Assembly: GCA_028222435.1 (NCBI GenBank)
Contig: JAOIST010000001.1
Coordinates: forward strand, 1-64,000
DNA: 64,000 nucleotides
Direction of reading: 5' to 3'
Source: Candidatus Pelagibacter sp.
Lineage (GTDB): Bacteria > Pseudomonadota > Alphaproteobacteria > Pelagibacterales > Pelagibacteraceae
Shown here: one piece after another, positions 1 to 7,962 of the stretch
Layout of the letters: each line of letters opens with the position of its first letter
Numbering within the stretch: position 1 is the first letter of the stretch
Translations under genes and position numbers: made by a program
Notes under the pieces: generated by a model
What the model saw: the letters and a program-made list of their open reading frames with translations, nothing else
The model's database searches: none
Told to the model about the DNA's origin: nothing

Positions 1-432
1 GAAGAAAAAGCTTTTGGAAATTTTCAAAAAATTGGAACAAGAAAGTTTATAGATGTTTTAGAGCCTGCTGAAGAACCAACTAAAGGAAAAGGACTTTACT
101 TTATGGATACTTCATCAGCTGCAGCAGAATGTGTAACTCTTCAAGCAGCCGCAGGATTTAATATTCATTTATTTCCAACTGGACAAGGGAATATTATTGG
201 AAACCCTATCGAGCCAGTAATAAAATTAACTGCAAATCCATTAACCGTAAAAACTATGAAAGAACATATAGATTGTGATGTATCAAAGCTTTTGTCTCGA
301 GAAATGAATATGTCTCAAGCTGGTGATGAATTAATCAAATCAATGTTAAGAGTAGCTAATGGAAGATTAACTTGCGCTGAAGCTTTAGGTCATAGAGAGT
401 TTGTTATGACTAAGCTTTATAGAAGTGCTTAA
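1..432 (+). CDS. UxaA-family lyase/dehydratase, C-terminal part (5' end outside window); possibly sulfolactate sulfo-lyase beta subunit
   Basis: The reading frame is open from base 1, so the start lies upstream of the window and about 143 C-terminal residues are visible. The part seen has the conserved end of the UxaA/altronate dehydratase family: a [14 protein letters not shown] segment, then a C-terminal [14 protein letters not shown] signature. The family includes altronate and galactarate dehydratases and the beta subunit of (2R)-sulfolactate sulfo-lyase (SuyB), which releases sulfite. The next genes encode a TauE-type exporter and AprAB, both tied to sulfite, so SuyB is my preferred inference; the sequence alone does not separate it from a sugar-acid dehydratase. 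The stop overlaps the next start (TAATG). Confidence 0.75.
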   Translation, partial: EEKAFGNFQKIGTRKFIDVLEPAEEPTKGKGLYFMDTSSAAAECVTLQAAAGFNIHLFPTGQGNIIGNPIEPVIKLTANPLTVKTMKEHIDCDVSKLLSREMNMSQAGDELIKSMLRVANGRLTCAEALGHREFVMTKLYRSA

Positions 433-830
433 TGTCTTCTGTTCAAGAAGATTGTATCTTTTGCAAAAAAATTAATTGTAAAATTTTAAAGCAGTTAAAA
501 TATTTCTTTATTATAAGAGATACAGCTTATCCTGTAACAGAACATCACACATTAATTATAACAAACAGGCATGTTTCAGATTTTTTTGAACTTAATAATG
601 AAGAAAATATTGAATTAAATCAAATTTTAAAAGATCAAAAAAAGGAGCTCAAAGTTCTTGATGGCAAAATCACTGGGTTTAATGTTGGCGTTAATGTAGG
701 TAAGGATGCCGGTCAATCAATTATGCATTGTCATATTCATTTAATTCCAAGACGAAAAGGTGATGTCGAAGATCCAAGAGGTGGTGTGAGAGGTGTAATA
801 CCTGAAAGACAAAAATATAGAAAAAAATAA
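432..830 (+). CDS. HIT-family nucleotide hydrolase/transferase
   Basis: 132 aa, the usual size for HIT proteins. The histidine triad is visible as HCHIHLIPR near residue 100, and an N-terminal CxxC (CIFC) of the kind that binds zinc in many HIT proteins is at about residue 9. HIT enzymes cleave dinucleoside polyphosphates, AMP-lysine type phosphoramidates and, in several members, adenosine 5'-phosphosulfate. Its start overlaps the stop of the UxaA-family gene by one base, so the two are translationally coupled. With AprAB, which produces APS, just downstream on the other strand, an APS hydrolase role is possible but is only inference from context. Confidence 0.9.
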   Translation: MSSVQEDCIFCKKINCKILKQLKYFFIIRDTAYPVTEHHTLIITNRHVSDFFELNNEENIELNQILKDQKKELKVLDGKITGFNVGVNVGKDAGQSIMHCHIHLIPRRKGDVEDPRGGVRGVIPERQKYRKK

Positions 831-1925
831 TTATTTTACTGGAAATTTCACTTCTTCATTTGGTTTTTTCTTTCTTAAATCAGATATAATTTTTCTCATC
901 CAAGCAGCTAAAATTCCAAGACCTATGGCTACAATAATTGCAAAAGCTCCGTATAAAAATGGAAACTCATTCGATAATTTAAGTGAAAACTCTGCGTATT
1001 TACTTAGATCAGTTTGAATTACTTTTTCTTTATTAATTAATTGAGATTGTTCTCTGAAAAAAGAGTCATAAGCAATTGCTATAGCAACAGATATTAATAA
1101 TGCTGCAAATAAAGATTTTAATTGATTGGCTTCAAGATATTGTCCTAGTTTTTGGCCTAGCTGCACTCCAACAATAGACCCCAGAATTAATGGAACAACT
1201 AAAAAGAAATCTATTGTGCCGTAATTAAAAGAGTGAAGAACAGTTACTATTGCACTAATAAAAATTGTAACAAATAAAGATGTTCCTGGAATTAATTTAA
1301 CAGGCATTCCAACAATATAAATCATAGCGGGAACCATCAAAAAAGCTCCTCCAATTCCCATCATCGCTGCAACAAATCCAACTATTAAACCGAGTAATAT
1401 TGGTGTCAGTGCACTCTCGTATAACCTTGATTTTTGAAATCTCATTCTCAAAGGTAAACCTTGCAACCAATTATGTTCGTGCAATTTTTTTTTAATAATT
1501 TTTTTTTGAGTAGCAGCTCTTAAAGCTTCAATTAACATAAGAGTTCCTACAATTGCTAAAAGATACATGTAAAGTAGTGAAATAATTACACTTATTTTTC
1601 CTATGCCTTCAAAATATGAAAAAGTAGAAATACCTAACAGCGTTCCCATTACACCGCCTGCTACAATCATTAATCCCATTTTGTAATCCAAAGTATTTTT
1701 AAACCAATGAGTTAAAGAACCAGAAACTGAAGTTGCTAAAATATTATTTACTTCATTTGGAACAGCATAGATTGGAGGAATACCCATAAAAATTAAAAAC
1801 GGCGTCATTAAAAATCCACCTCCAACACCGAATAATCCTGAAAGAATACCTACGAGTAAGCTTAAGAAGAGTAATAAAAAGATATCAATATTAACTTGAA
1901 CAATAGGAAGATAAATCTCAAGCAT
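831..1925 (-). CDS. TauE/SafE family membrane exporter (probable sulfite/sulfonate exporter)
   Basis: 364 aa polytopic membrane protein. The two internally related halves typical of the family are visible: GLFGVGGGFLMTPFLIF near residue 30 and AMMGIGGAFLMVPAMIY near residue 190, each followed by a PGTSL- or ATSVSG-like turn. The family (TauE, SafE, CysZ-like DUF81) moves small anions such as sulfite, sulfoacetate or thiosulfate across the inner membrane. It is the last gene of a minus-strand run starting with the CADD-like gene and including aprM-aprB-aprA, 36 bp after a small unknown gene. Export of surplus sulfite is the natural reading, but the substrate cannot be told from sequence. Confidence 0.85.
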   Translation of the reverse strand: MLEIYLPIVQVNIDIFLLLFLSLLVGILSGLFGVGGGFLMTPFLIFMGIPPIYAVPNEVNNILATSVSGSLTHWFKNTLDYKMGLMIVAGGVMGTLLGISTFSYFEGIGKISVIISLLYMYLLAIVGTLMLIEALRAATQKKIIKKKLHEHNWLQGLPLRMRFQKSRLYESALTPILLGLIVGFVAAMMGIGGAFLMVPAMIYIVGMPVKLIPGTSLFVTIFISAIVTVLHSFNYGTIDFFLVVPLILGSIVGVQLGQKLGQYLEANQLKSLFAALLISVAIAIAYDSFFREQSQLINKEKVIQTDLSKYAEFSLKLSNEFPFLYGAFAIIVAIGLGILAAWMRKIISDLRKKKPNEEVKFPVK

Positions 1926-1961
1926 TATTCTAATTAATCTTGTAATAGTGAGAAGTCAATC

Positions 1962-2312
1962 TTAATAAATCGTTGCGCCAAAAACCTTAACGTTACCATC
2001 CTCAACTCCTAGAACTAATCTTCCTAAAAATTCACCAGGCATAGTCTGACTAGTTTGCTTGTAAAGAACTGTAATAAATTGATTTCTTCTTATTGTTCCC
2101 AAAAATTCCTGTTTTTCTGAAAGACTTGTTAATAATTTGTTATTAGCCCATTGTTTTCCAAGTTCTACTTCATTTGCTCCATAAAGCATTTGTGAGGAGA
2201 AATCTTTTGTAAAAGTTCCGTAGTCTTTAATGTTTGATGATTTAACTAAATTATCCCAGATCGGTTGGGCTATTTCTTTTAATTCTTTGTCAGATTTATT
2301 TAACAGCTCCAT
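1962..2312 (-). CDS. unknown 116-aa protein of the apr gene cluster
   Basis: I do not recognise a family. It is a soluble-looking alpha/beta protein with no signal peptide, no membrane segment and no cysteine. The C-terminal half carries a hydrophobic strand pattern (RNQFITVLYKQT, FLGRLVLGVEDG, KVFGATIY). It lies only 6 bp after aprA on the same strand and before the TauE exporter, so it is very likely co-transcribed with the sulfite-oxidation genes. The ATG at 2312 is the only sensible start. A role as assembly factor or regulator of the Apr complex is speculation. Confidence 0.75.
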   Translation of the reverse strand: MELLNKSDKELKEIAQPIWDNLVKSSNIKDYGTFTKDFSSQMLYGANEVELGKQWANNKLLTSLSEKQEFLGTIRRNQFITVLYKQTSQTMPGEFLGRLVLGVEDGNVKVFGATIY

Positions 2313-2318
2313 TAAACT

Positions 2319-4178
2319 TTATGAAGCTTTCTTTTCCTTTTTTTCATCTACGATATGGTAAACGGGAACTTTTTCCATTGTAAATTTCTTAGTTTTTGGA
2401 TCTCTTCTAGAAACTGTCAAACAATGCCAGTTTTCATCATCAAGTTTTAAATGATCTCCTCTATAATAATATCCTGGCCACCTTGTTTCTTTTCTAAATT
2501 TAGTATGCTCTGTAACGCATTGTGACGTAACTGTTCTGTGTTTTAGTTCCCAAGCTCTCATTAGTTGATGATAATCTTCAGCTCCTACGTTTTCTAAATC
2601 CTCTTCTAACCACTTAAGTAATTCTAAACCTCGGTTAAGCATATTTTCATTAGTCATATAATTAGTTGCGATACCACCTACATATTCATCCATAATTCTT
2701 TGAAGCCTTTGTAGGCCTTGTATTGGAGAAATATAACTTGGAGAAACAGTTCCGCCTGTTATTTCATTTCTTCCAACAGTGTAATTTTCTAATGGTTTAT
2801 AAATAACTTCTTTAAGATCTGTATATTGTTTTTCATTCACTTTAATTCCATCAGCCTTTTTATCCTCTATATATTTACATGCTGCTTTGGCTGCTAATCT
2901 TCCTTCAGTAAATGATCCTGAAGAAAATTTATGTGCACTACCACCAACTGTATCTCCAGCACCAAATAAACCATCTACGGTTAACATTCTGTTGTAACCC
3001 CAAAAATATTCTGGTGGTGATAAGTCTTCTGGTCCGCTAACCCAAGCTCCTGAACAAGTTGCGTGTGAACCCATTACATAAGGTTCAGAAGTTGTCAATT
3101 CTGGATTAGTATATTTTGGATCAATATTCTGTGAAGCCCATACGACTGCTTGGCCGACTGTCATTCCTAAAAAATTTTCCCAACCAACTGTTTCTAAATG
3201 TGGATCTTGAAAAGCTTCTTTGGTAACCATGTGAATTGGTCCCCCACCTGCTTGAACTTCTTGGATAAACGCATGATTACGTAAACATGTTGGTGTTGGA
3301 TGGTGATCAATATACTCTCCAACCATTTCTTTCGTATGATCATACCATTTCTTCTCGTAATTTTCTCCATTAGCATTTTGGGTGTAAGTTTTTAAATGTA
3401 AAAAATAAGCACCAACTGGACCGTAACCATCTTTAAATCTACATAAGACAATTCTATTTTCCATTTGAGTCATTTTTGCACCAACCTGAATTGGTAATGC
3501 ATAAGCTGAACCATTACTCCAAGGCGCATACCAAGTTCTTCCCATTCCCTCTCCAACTGCTCGAGGTTTAAATATATGTGATGCACCACCAGCAGCAACA
3601 ATTACTGCTTTAGCTTTGAAAACATGATAATCGCCGGTTCTCATATTAAAACCAACTGCTCCACCAATTCTATTTTCTTTTTCATCATCCATTAAAAGAT
3701 GAGTAATCATAATTCTGTTGTAAATTTTATCTGCAGATTTTTTAGCTGCTTCTGCAACAATAGGTTTGTAGCTTTCACCATGGATCATGATTTGCCATTT
3801 ACCTTCTCTTAAATATCGTCCTGTCTTTTCATTTTTCATCATCGGTAAACCCCATTCATCGAACATATGAACTGTTGAGTCTACATGACGTGCCATGTCA
3901 TAACCTAAATCTTCTCTAACCATTCCCATTAAATCGTTTCGAGCATATCTGACATGATCTTCGGGTTGATTTTCATCCCATTGCATTCCCATGTAGCAAT
4001 TAATTGCATAAAGACCTTGAGCTACTGCTCCACTTCTATCGATGTTGGCTTTTTCAACACAAACTATTTTTAGGTCTCTTCCCCAATGCCTTGCTTCAAA
4101 AGTGGCCCCCGTTCCGGCCATACCACCGCCGATAATTAGAACATCACTTTCTTCAACGTGAGTTTTTACTTTTGCCAT
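2319..4178 (-). CDS. aprA: adenylylsulfate reductase alpha subunit
   Basis: 619 aa, the expected length for AprA. The N-terminal FAD-binding fold is shown by VLIIGGGMAGTGA at about residue 14, and the flavoprotein continues through the GGSAHKFSSGSFTEGRLAAK segment near residue 420. AprA carries FAD and, with AprB, interconverts sulfite plus AMP and adenosine phosphosulfate in the cytoplasm. The start overlaps the aprB stop by one base (4178). In SAR11 the AprAB pair is thought to oxidise sulfite, since these aerobes do not respire sulfate; that is knowledge of the group rather than something the sequence proves. Confidence 0.95.
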   Translation of the reverse strand: MAKVKTHVEESDVLIIGGGMAGTGATFEARHWGRDLKIVCVEKANIDRSGAVAQGLYAINCYMGMQWDENQPEDHVRYARNDLMGMVREDLGYDMARHVDSTVHMFDEWGLPMMKNEKTGRYLREGKWQIMIHGESYKPIVAEAAKKSADKIYNRIMITHLLMDDEKENRIGGAVGFNMRTGDYHVFKAKAVIVAAGGASHIFKPRAVGEGMGRTWYAPWSNGSAYALPIQVGAKMTQMENRIVLCRFKDGYGPVGAYFLHLKTYTQNANGENYEKKWYDHTKEMVGEYIDHHPTPTCLRNHAFIQEVQAGGGPIHMVTKEAFQDPHLETVGWENFLGMTVGQAVVWASQNIDPKYTNPELTTSEPYVMGSHATCSGAWVSGPEDLSPPEYFWGYNRMLTVDGLFGAGDTVGGSAHKFSSGSFTEGRLAAKAACKYIEDKKADGIKVNEKQYTDLKEVIYKPLENYTVGRNEITGGTVSPSYISPIQGLQRLQRIMDEYVGGIATNYMTNENMLNRGLELLKWLEEDLENVGAEDYHQLMRAWELKHRTVTSQCVTEHTKFRKETRWPGYYYRGDHLKLDDENWHCLTVSRRDPKTKKFTMEKVPVYHIVDEKKEKKAS

Positions 4179-4648
4179 TAGTAGTAGACACCTTTCTTGA
4201 ATGACTCCTTGCTTACTGTTGGAAGGTCTCCGTTAATATTCAAACCTTTAGGTTCTGTGTAAAGTCTCTGTGTAGTTATTTCACCTTGGTTAGGTTTATC
4301 TTCTTCGGCTAACTTTGGAATAAATTTACCCCAAGGTTTAGTTGTAATAGGCGAAACAAAATTTTTTTCTGTACCATTTCTAAACTTTATTCTCCATGAT
4401 ATAGTTCCTTTTTCCTCTTCTCTTCTTACTCTAACGCTATGTCCCATTGGTGCAAAATCAGCATAGCCTCGAACATCTATCGCATGATTAGGGCATGCTT
4501 TTACACATGAATAACATTCCCAGCAAAAGTTTGGTTCAATGTTTTTAGCTCGTCTAATTGTTTCATCAATATGCATTATATCTGATGGACAAATATCTAC
4601 ACAGTGACCACAACCATCACACCTCGTCATATATACAAAAGTTGACAT
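4178..4648 (-). CDS. aprB: adenylylsulfate reductase beta subunit (two [4Fe-4S] clusters)
   Basis: 156 aa. The first 55 residues hold two ferredoxin motifs: CDGCGHCVDICP and, after a long insertion, CWECYSCVKACP, eight cysteines for two [4Fe-4S] clusters. The rest is the AprB-specific tail, which embraces the alpha subunit in known structures. It passes electrons between the AprA flavin and an external partner. Order aprM-aprB-aprA on the minus strand, with a 1-bp overlap into aprA. Confidence 0.95.
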   Translation of the reverse strand: MSTFVYMTRCDGCGHCVDICPSDIMHIDETIRRAKNIEPNFCWECYSCVKACPNHAIDVRGYADFAPMGHSVRVRREEEKGTISWRIKFRNGTEKNFVSPITTKPWGKFIPKLAEEDKPNQGEITTQRLYTEPKGLNINGDLPTVSKESFKKGVYY

Positions 4649-4688
4649 AAATTATTTTTCTCCCTTAAAAATTAATAACATAAATTTT

Positions 4689-5483
4689 CTAATAATGCTT
4701 TGGTTGTTCTCTTTTAATTCCTAGTCCAAATTGTTCTGGAGCGTCAGCTGGTGGTGGCAAATTGTCTCTAGATCCATCGGCTTCCGCTAAATTCTTTTGA
4801 ATCGCTGCACCAGGTTTATAAAACATATGAGCAAATTTTGACCAATAAACACCTCCAAATAAAATTAGGTTTGAAATAACAAATAAAACTAAAAATAAAT
4901 AACTTAGACTATTCATGTTTGAATGTTGTGTGTATGACCATGCTAAACCAAATGTTGCGCAAGCTAATAAAGCCAAGACAAATAAATCTGCTTTAATTAT
5001 TCTGTACCAAGGATATGCTTCTGCAGAAACATCAACTCTTAAAAAAAACCAAAACCAATATCCACCTAAACAAGTTAAGATTGCACCTATGTGCCATAAA
5101 GCTGTTAAAGTTGATGGAGTTTCAATACCCACAGATGAATAAGAAAAAATTAAAATAGCTGAGCAAATCCAAAAAATAATTGTTCCGTACATACCTAAAA
5201 CATGCGCCAATCTTCTTTTGCCCCAACCAAGCTCTGAAGTTGTTGCAATATCATGAGCAATGGTTTTTAAGATAACTGTAGTTCTTTTCCCAGTTGTTAA
5301 TTCAACCTGAGCATTTTTCTTTGCTTTTTTTGCATTTTCAAAAAAATACTTCACATTTTTTTTATGAATAATATCAACTAATACACCTACTAAAGTTAGA
5401 GCTGCCATGGCTAACACAAAACCTTGCATGGCTATTGCTGGAATAATTTCAGCTAATGATGAAAATGGATTGTTTGTTAACAT
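4689..5483 (-). CDS. aprM: AprM-type membrane subunit (putative quinone-linked anchor of Apr)
   Basis: 264 aa with about five to six membrane segments (for example residues 15-38, 100-120, 130-150, 165-185, 195-215) and a proline-rich soluble tail (PPPADAPEQFG). The architecture and position directly before aprBA match AprM, a membrane protein of sulfur oxidisers thought to take electrons from Apr to the quinone pool; it also resembles HdrE/NarI-type cytochrome b subunits. Histidines in or near the helices (HVLG, LWHIG, KFAHMF) could be haem ligands. The gap to aprB is 40 bp. The symbol rests on context and general architecture. Confidence 0.75.
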   Translation of the reverse strand: MLTNNPFSSLAEIIPAIAMQGFVLAMAALTLVGVLVDIIHKKNVKYFFENAKKAKKNAQVELTTGKRTTVILKTIAHDIATTSELGWGKRRLAHVLGMYGTIIFWICSAILIFSYSSVGIETPSTLTALWHIGAILTCLGGYWFWFFLRVDVSAEAYPWYRIIKADLFVLALLACATFGLAWSYTQHSNMNSLSYLFLVLFVISNLILFGGVYWSKFAHMFYKPGAAIQKNLAEADGSRDNLPPPADAPEQFGLGIKREQPKHY

Positions 5484-5544
5484 AATAGTTGAGCTTTTAT
5501 ATATAGACCAAATTTGAAGGTCAAGTTAGAAAGCTATGGTTTTA

Positions 5545-5922
5545 TTAGAGTTTTCCATCCTTTCTCATTTGTTCTCTGATCTTTGTTGCTGAGATCTGTT
5601 GTGTTTTTTCATCTAAAACAATCTCTTCAATTTTATAGCCTACGCCTCTTCCATAACAGATATTAGTTATATTAGGCACTAATGTAACTTGTATTCTATT
5701 TTTATAATCTTTAAGGGCTTCAAATATATTTTTTTTTACAGTTTCAAAATCAAAAGGATTGTCATCTACACCTTTGACATCTCTAACCATTACATTTACT
5801 TGGCCAGTTTTTTTTAATATTTCCTCAAATAATTTTTGATGACCAGCATGCCAAGGTTGCCAACGGCCAAGCATTTGTGCAGTGGGATGCTTGTTGTCCC
5901 ACTTATGATCATCGTTTTTCAT
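5545..5922 (-). CDS. minimal HxGH nucleotidyltransferase, substrate unknown
   Basis: 125 aa. The cytidylyltransferase/adenylyltransferase fold is visible: GRWQPWHAGHQKLFEEIL (residues 19-36) holds the HxGH nucleotide-binding motif and ISATKIREQMRKDG near the C-terminus is the ISSTxIR-like motif. It is shorter than NadD or CoaD and far shorter than ATP sulfurylase, which also uses an HxGH motif. It sits between the CADD-like gene (10 bp upstream) and aprM (61 bp downstream) on the same strand. A reaction using ATP and an anion such as sulfate, phosphate or a phosphonate is possible; the substrate cannot be read from sequence. Confidence 0.8.
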   Translation of the reverse strand: MKNDDHKWDNKHPTAQMLGRWQPWHAGHQKLFEEILKKTGQVNVMVRDVKGVDDNPFDFETVKKNIFEALKDYKNRIQVTLVPNITNICYGRGVGYKIEEIVLDEKTQQISATKIREQMRKDGKL

Positions 5923-5932
5923 TAAAAAAAAC

Positions 5933-6599
5933 TTACGCAGCTACTTGAAGATTGTGTTTAGCTGACATACCGCTTAAAAAATTCCAAAGATATTTTGCTG
6001 TAGACAATGCTGCTTTCTCTGCCTTTGTCTGTTCATCTTTAGATAAACCGTCTAATAATTTTTCACACTCAGCTCTGTGATAAACATCAGCTGATTTATG
6101 AGCTTCAAAGAATTCAAGGCCTTTTTTGGAACTACATCCATAATGTTTTTTCAAACCTTGTATCTTAGTCTCTGCTATTTCAGGGATTTGTCTTTCATAA
6201 GTATATAATGAAGCCAGACCTTCTGCGTATGATGATCTTCCTTGTTTAAAGAAATTATCTATAAGATCTTTAGTAAAACTTTCTTGTTTTGCTTTTTCAA
6301 TTTTTTTCTGGATCTGCACCCATTTCAACTGCGAAATCTTTCCAAAGTTTTGGGTGATCAGCATCTTTGTTTTCTTCATCTTGAAGATTTTCTAAAAGAA
6401 TTTTTCTTTTTTCGATATCTTCACACAATGAATGCGTTGCACTGATATATCTTGGGAACGCTTTTACATGCTGATAATATTGTTCAGCATAATCTTTAAT
6501 AATTTCCCTAGTAAGTTTACCCTCATTCCATGACTTGTAGAAAGGGTGATTTAATAAGTGGTATTGGTCTAATTTTTTATTTAATTCTTTTGAAAACAT
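5933..6599 (-). CDS. CADD/PqqC-like (TenA superfamily) di-iron oxygenase-type protein, broken by one frameshift
   Basis: Two overlapping reading frames make one protein. The first (6599 down to about 6300) has the family start HPFYKSWNEGKLTREIIKDY and ends ADPEKN-stop. The second continues in the +1 frame as KIEKAKQE... to 5933. The switch lies at a run of seven A on the coding strand (plus positions 6301-6307); removing one A restores a 221-aa protein, the normal size. The CADD subfamily is linked to an alternative route to p-aminobenzoate for folate. It is first in the apr run, 10 bp before the HxGH gene. Sequencing error, recent mutation and polymerase slippage are all open. Confidence 0.75.
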
Positions 6600-6658
6600 T
6601 TTGGCTCCTTTTTTTTAAATGAACGTATTAAAAAAAAACAGAAGATTAAACAAAAAAA

Positions 6659-6667
6659 TTATCCACA
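6659..6667 (+). promoter_or_regulatory. perfect DnaA-box-like 9-mer
   Basis: TTATCCACA matches the bacterial DnaA-box consensus exactly. It lies in the 142-bp spacer between the MFS gene (stop at 6742) and the start of the CADD-like gene (6599). A single box in a very AT-rich spacer can arise by chance, so a regulatory role is tentative. Three GANTC sites (CcrM-type methylation) follow between about 6703 and 6730. Confidence 0.3.
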
Positions 6668-6741
6668 ATCTTTAGTTGAGTTGATATTAATGTTCACGTT
6701 TTGATTCGCTTTTGATTCACTTTAAGACTCATAATGCAACC

Positions 6742-7962
6742 TTAGATGGTTTGTTTAGATCTAACTATTGGTTTTTCATCAATAGGTAAATGAACAAGAG
6801 TTGCAAAAACTGATAATGCGATAGCAATATACCAAGCGTAATCGTAACTACCATAAAGATCAAAATAATAACCGCCTAAATACGCTCCCGCAAAAGCACC
6901 GAGTTGATGGCTTAAAAAAACAATTCCAAAAAGCAAACTCAAATATTTTGTTCCAAATATTTGAGCAACTATTCCATTGGTTGGAGGTATTGTTGATAGC
7001 CACAAAATACCAAAAGTGCATCCAAAAAAGATAGCTGTATAAATTGATGGAGGTGAAAAGATAAAGATGCAAATTACTACTGCTCTAAGTGCGTACAAAA
7101 CGCTTAATAATTTTTTCTTGCTATATTTTGTACCTAAATATCCCATGCCTAATGTACCCACAATATTAAATAAACCTATTAAAGATAAAATAATTGTTGC
7201 TGACCAGCCTCCTAAGCCTCTATCTTGCATGTATCCAGGAACATGTGTGCCGACTAAAGTAATTTGAAACCCACATACAAAAAAACCTAAAACTAATAAA
7301 ATATAACCTTTATGTGAGAACGCCTCGGTTAAAGCCTCTGTAAAGTTTTGATTTTTAGTATTCGAGGAGCTGTTGACCTCTATTTTTTTTGGAATAATAA
7401 ATAACGACGCAATTCCTCCAAATAAAATAAAATATAAGAAGTATTTCAAAGTTTGCTCCCATCCAACTGTTCCTAAAGTATACTTTGTAAATAACGGTGC
7501 AACAAAATAACCAATAGAAGCAGCGGCTGTTACGATACCTGTTGCAATCGTCCTTTGTTCATTCGAAAAATGTTTTCCAACTTCTGAAACAGGTACACTC
7601 ATTGCTGTGGCTCCTAAAGCTATACCAACTAAAACTCCAAGACTTATTTGAAAATAAATTCCGGTATTAGGACCAGAATAAAGCATATAAATACCTATGC
7701 CAAAAATAACAAAACCGATAAAAACAGATTTACTACCTCCAAATTTATCTGCAAGTAAACCAAAAATTGGTGCGAACAAACCCCAAAACAACATTTGAAT
7801 TCCTATTGCTAAACCAAATTCAGTTCTTGTTGAATTTAACCCTTCTTCAAAAGCATTAAAAAATAATCCAAATGTTTGTCTCATTCCCATTGAAACTAAA
7901 ATTGCTGCACAAGCAGCTAACATTGTAATTAAAGCAATTCTGTTTGGAATAAATTTTTTCAT
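6742..7962 (-). CDS. MFS transporter (oxalate/formate or monocarboxylate antiporter-like)
   Basis: 406 aa with about twelve hydrophobic helices. The MFS loop 2-3 motif is seen as FGLLADKFGGSKSVFIGF near residue 68, and the second-half counterpart as GYLGTKYSKKKLLSVLYALR. The N-terminus MRQTFGLFFNAFE resembles the OxlT/MCT branch. It starts on the stop codon of the metC-like gene upstream (1-bp overlap at 7962), so the two form a coupled pair. The transported molecule is unknown; a sulfur amino acid or carboxylate would suit the neighbour. Confidence 0.85.
   Translation of the reverse strand: MKKFIPNRIALITMLAACAAILVSMGMRQTFGLFFNAFEEGLNSTRTEFGLAIGIQMLFWGLFAPIFGLLADKFGGSKSVFIGFVIFGIGIYMLYSGPNTGIYFQISLGVLVGIALGATAMSVPVSEVGKHFSNEQRTIATGIVTAAASIGYFVAPLFTKYTLGTVGWEQTLKYFLYFILFGGIASLFIIPKKIEVNSSSNTKNQNFTEALTEAFSHKGYILLVLGFFVCGFQITLVGTHVPGYMQDRGLGGWSATIILSLIGLFNIVGTLGMGYLGTKYSKKKLLSVLYALRAVVICIFIFSPPSIYTAIFFGCTFGILWLSTIPPTNGIVAQIFGTKYLSLLFGIVFLSHQLGAFAGAYLGGYYFDLYGSYDYAWYIAIALSVFATLVHLPIDEKPIVRSKQTI

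Noticed and set aside
3194..3376. 60-codon frame within aprA on the same strand
   Set aside because: Shadow frame inside a strongly conserved gene; no family signature and no ribosome site.
4915..5142. 75-codon frame opposite aprM
   Set aside because: Antisense shadow of the AprM membrane gene.
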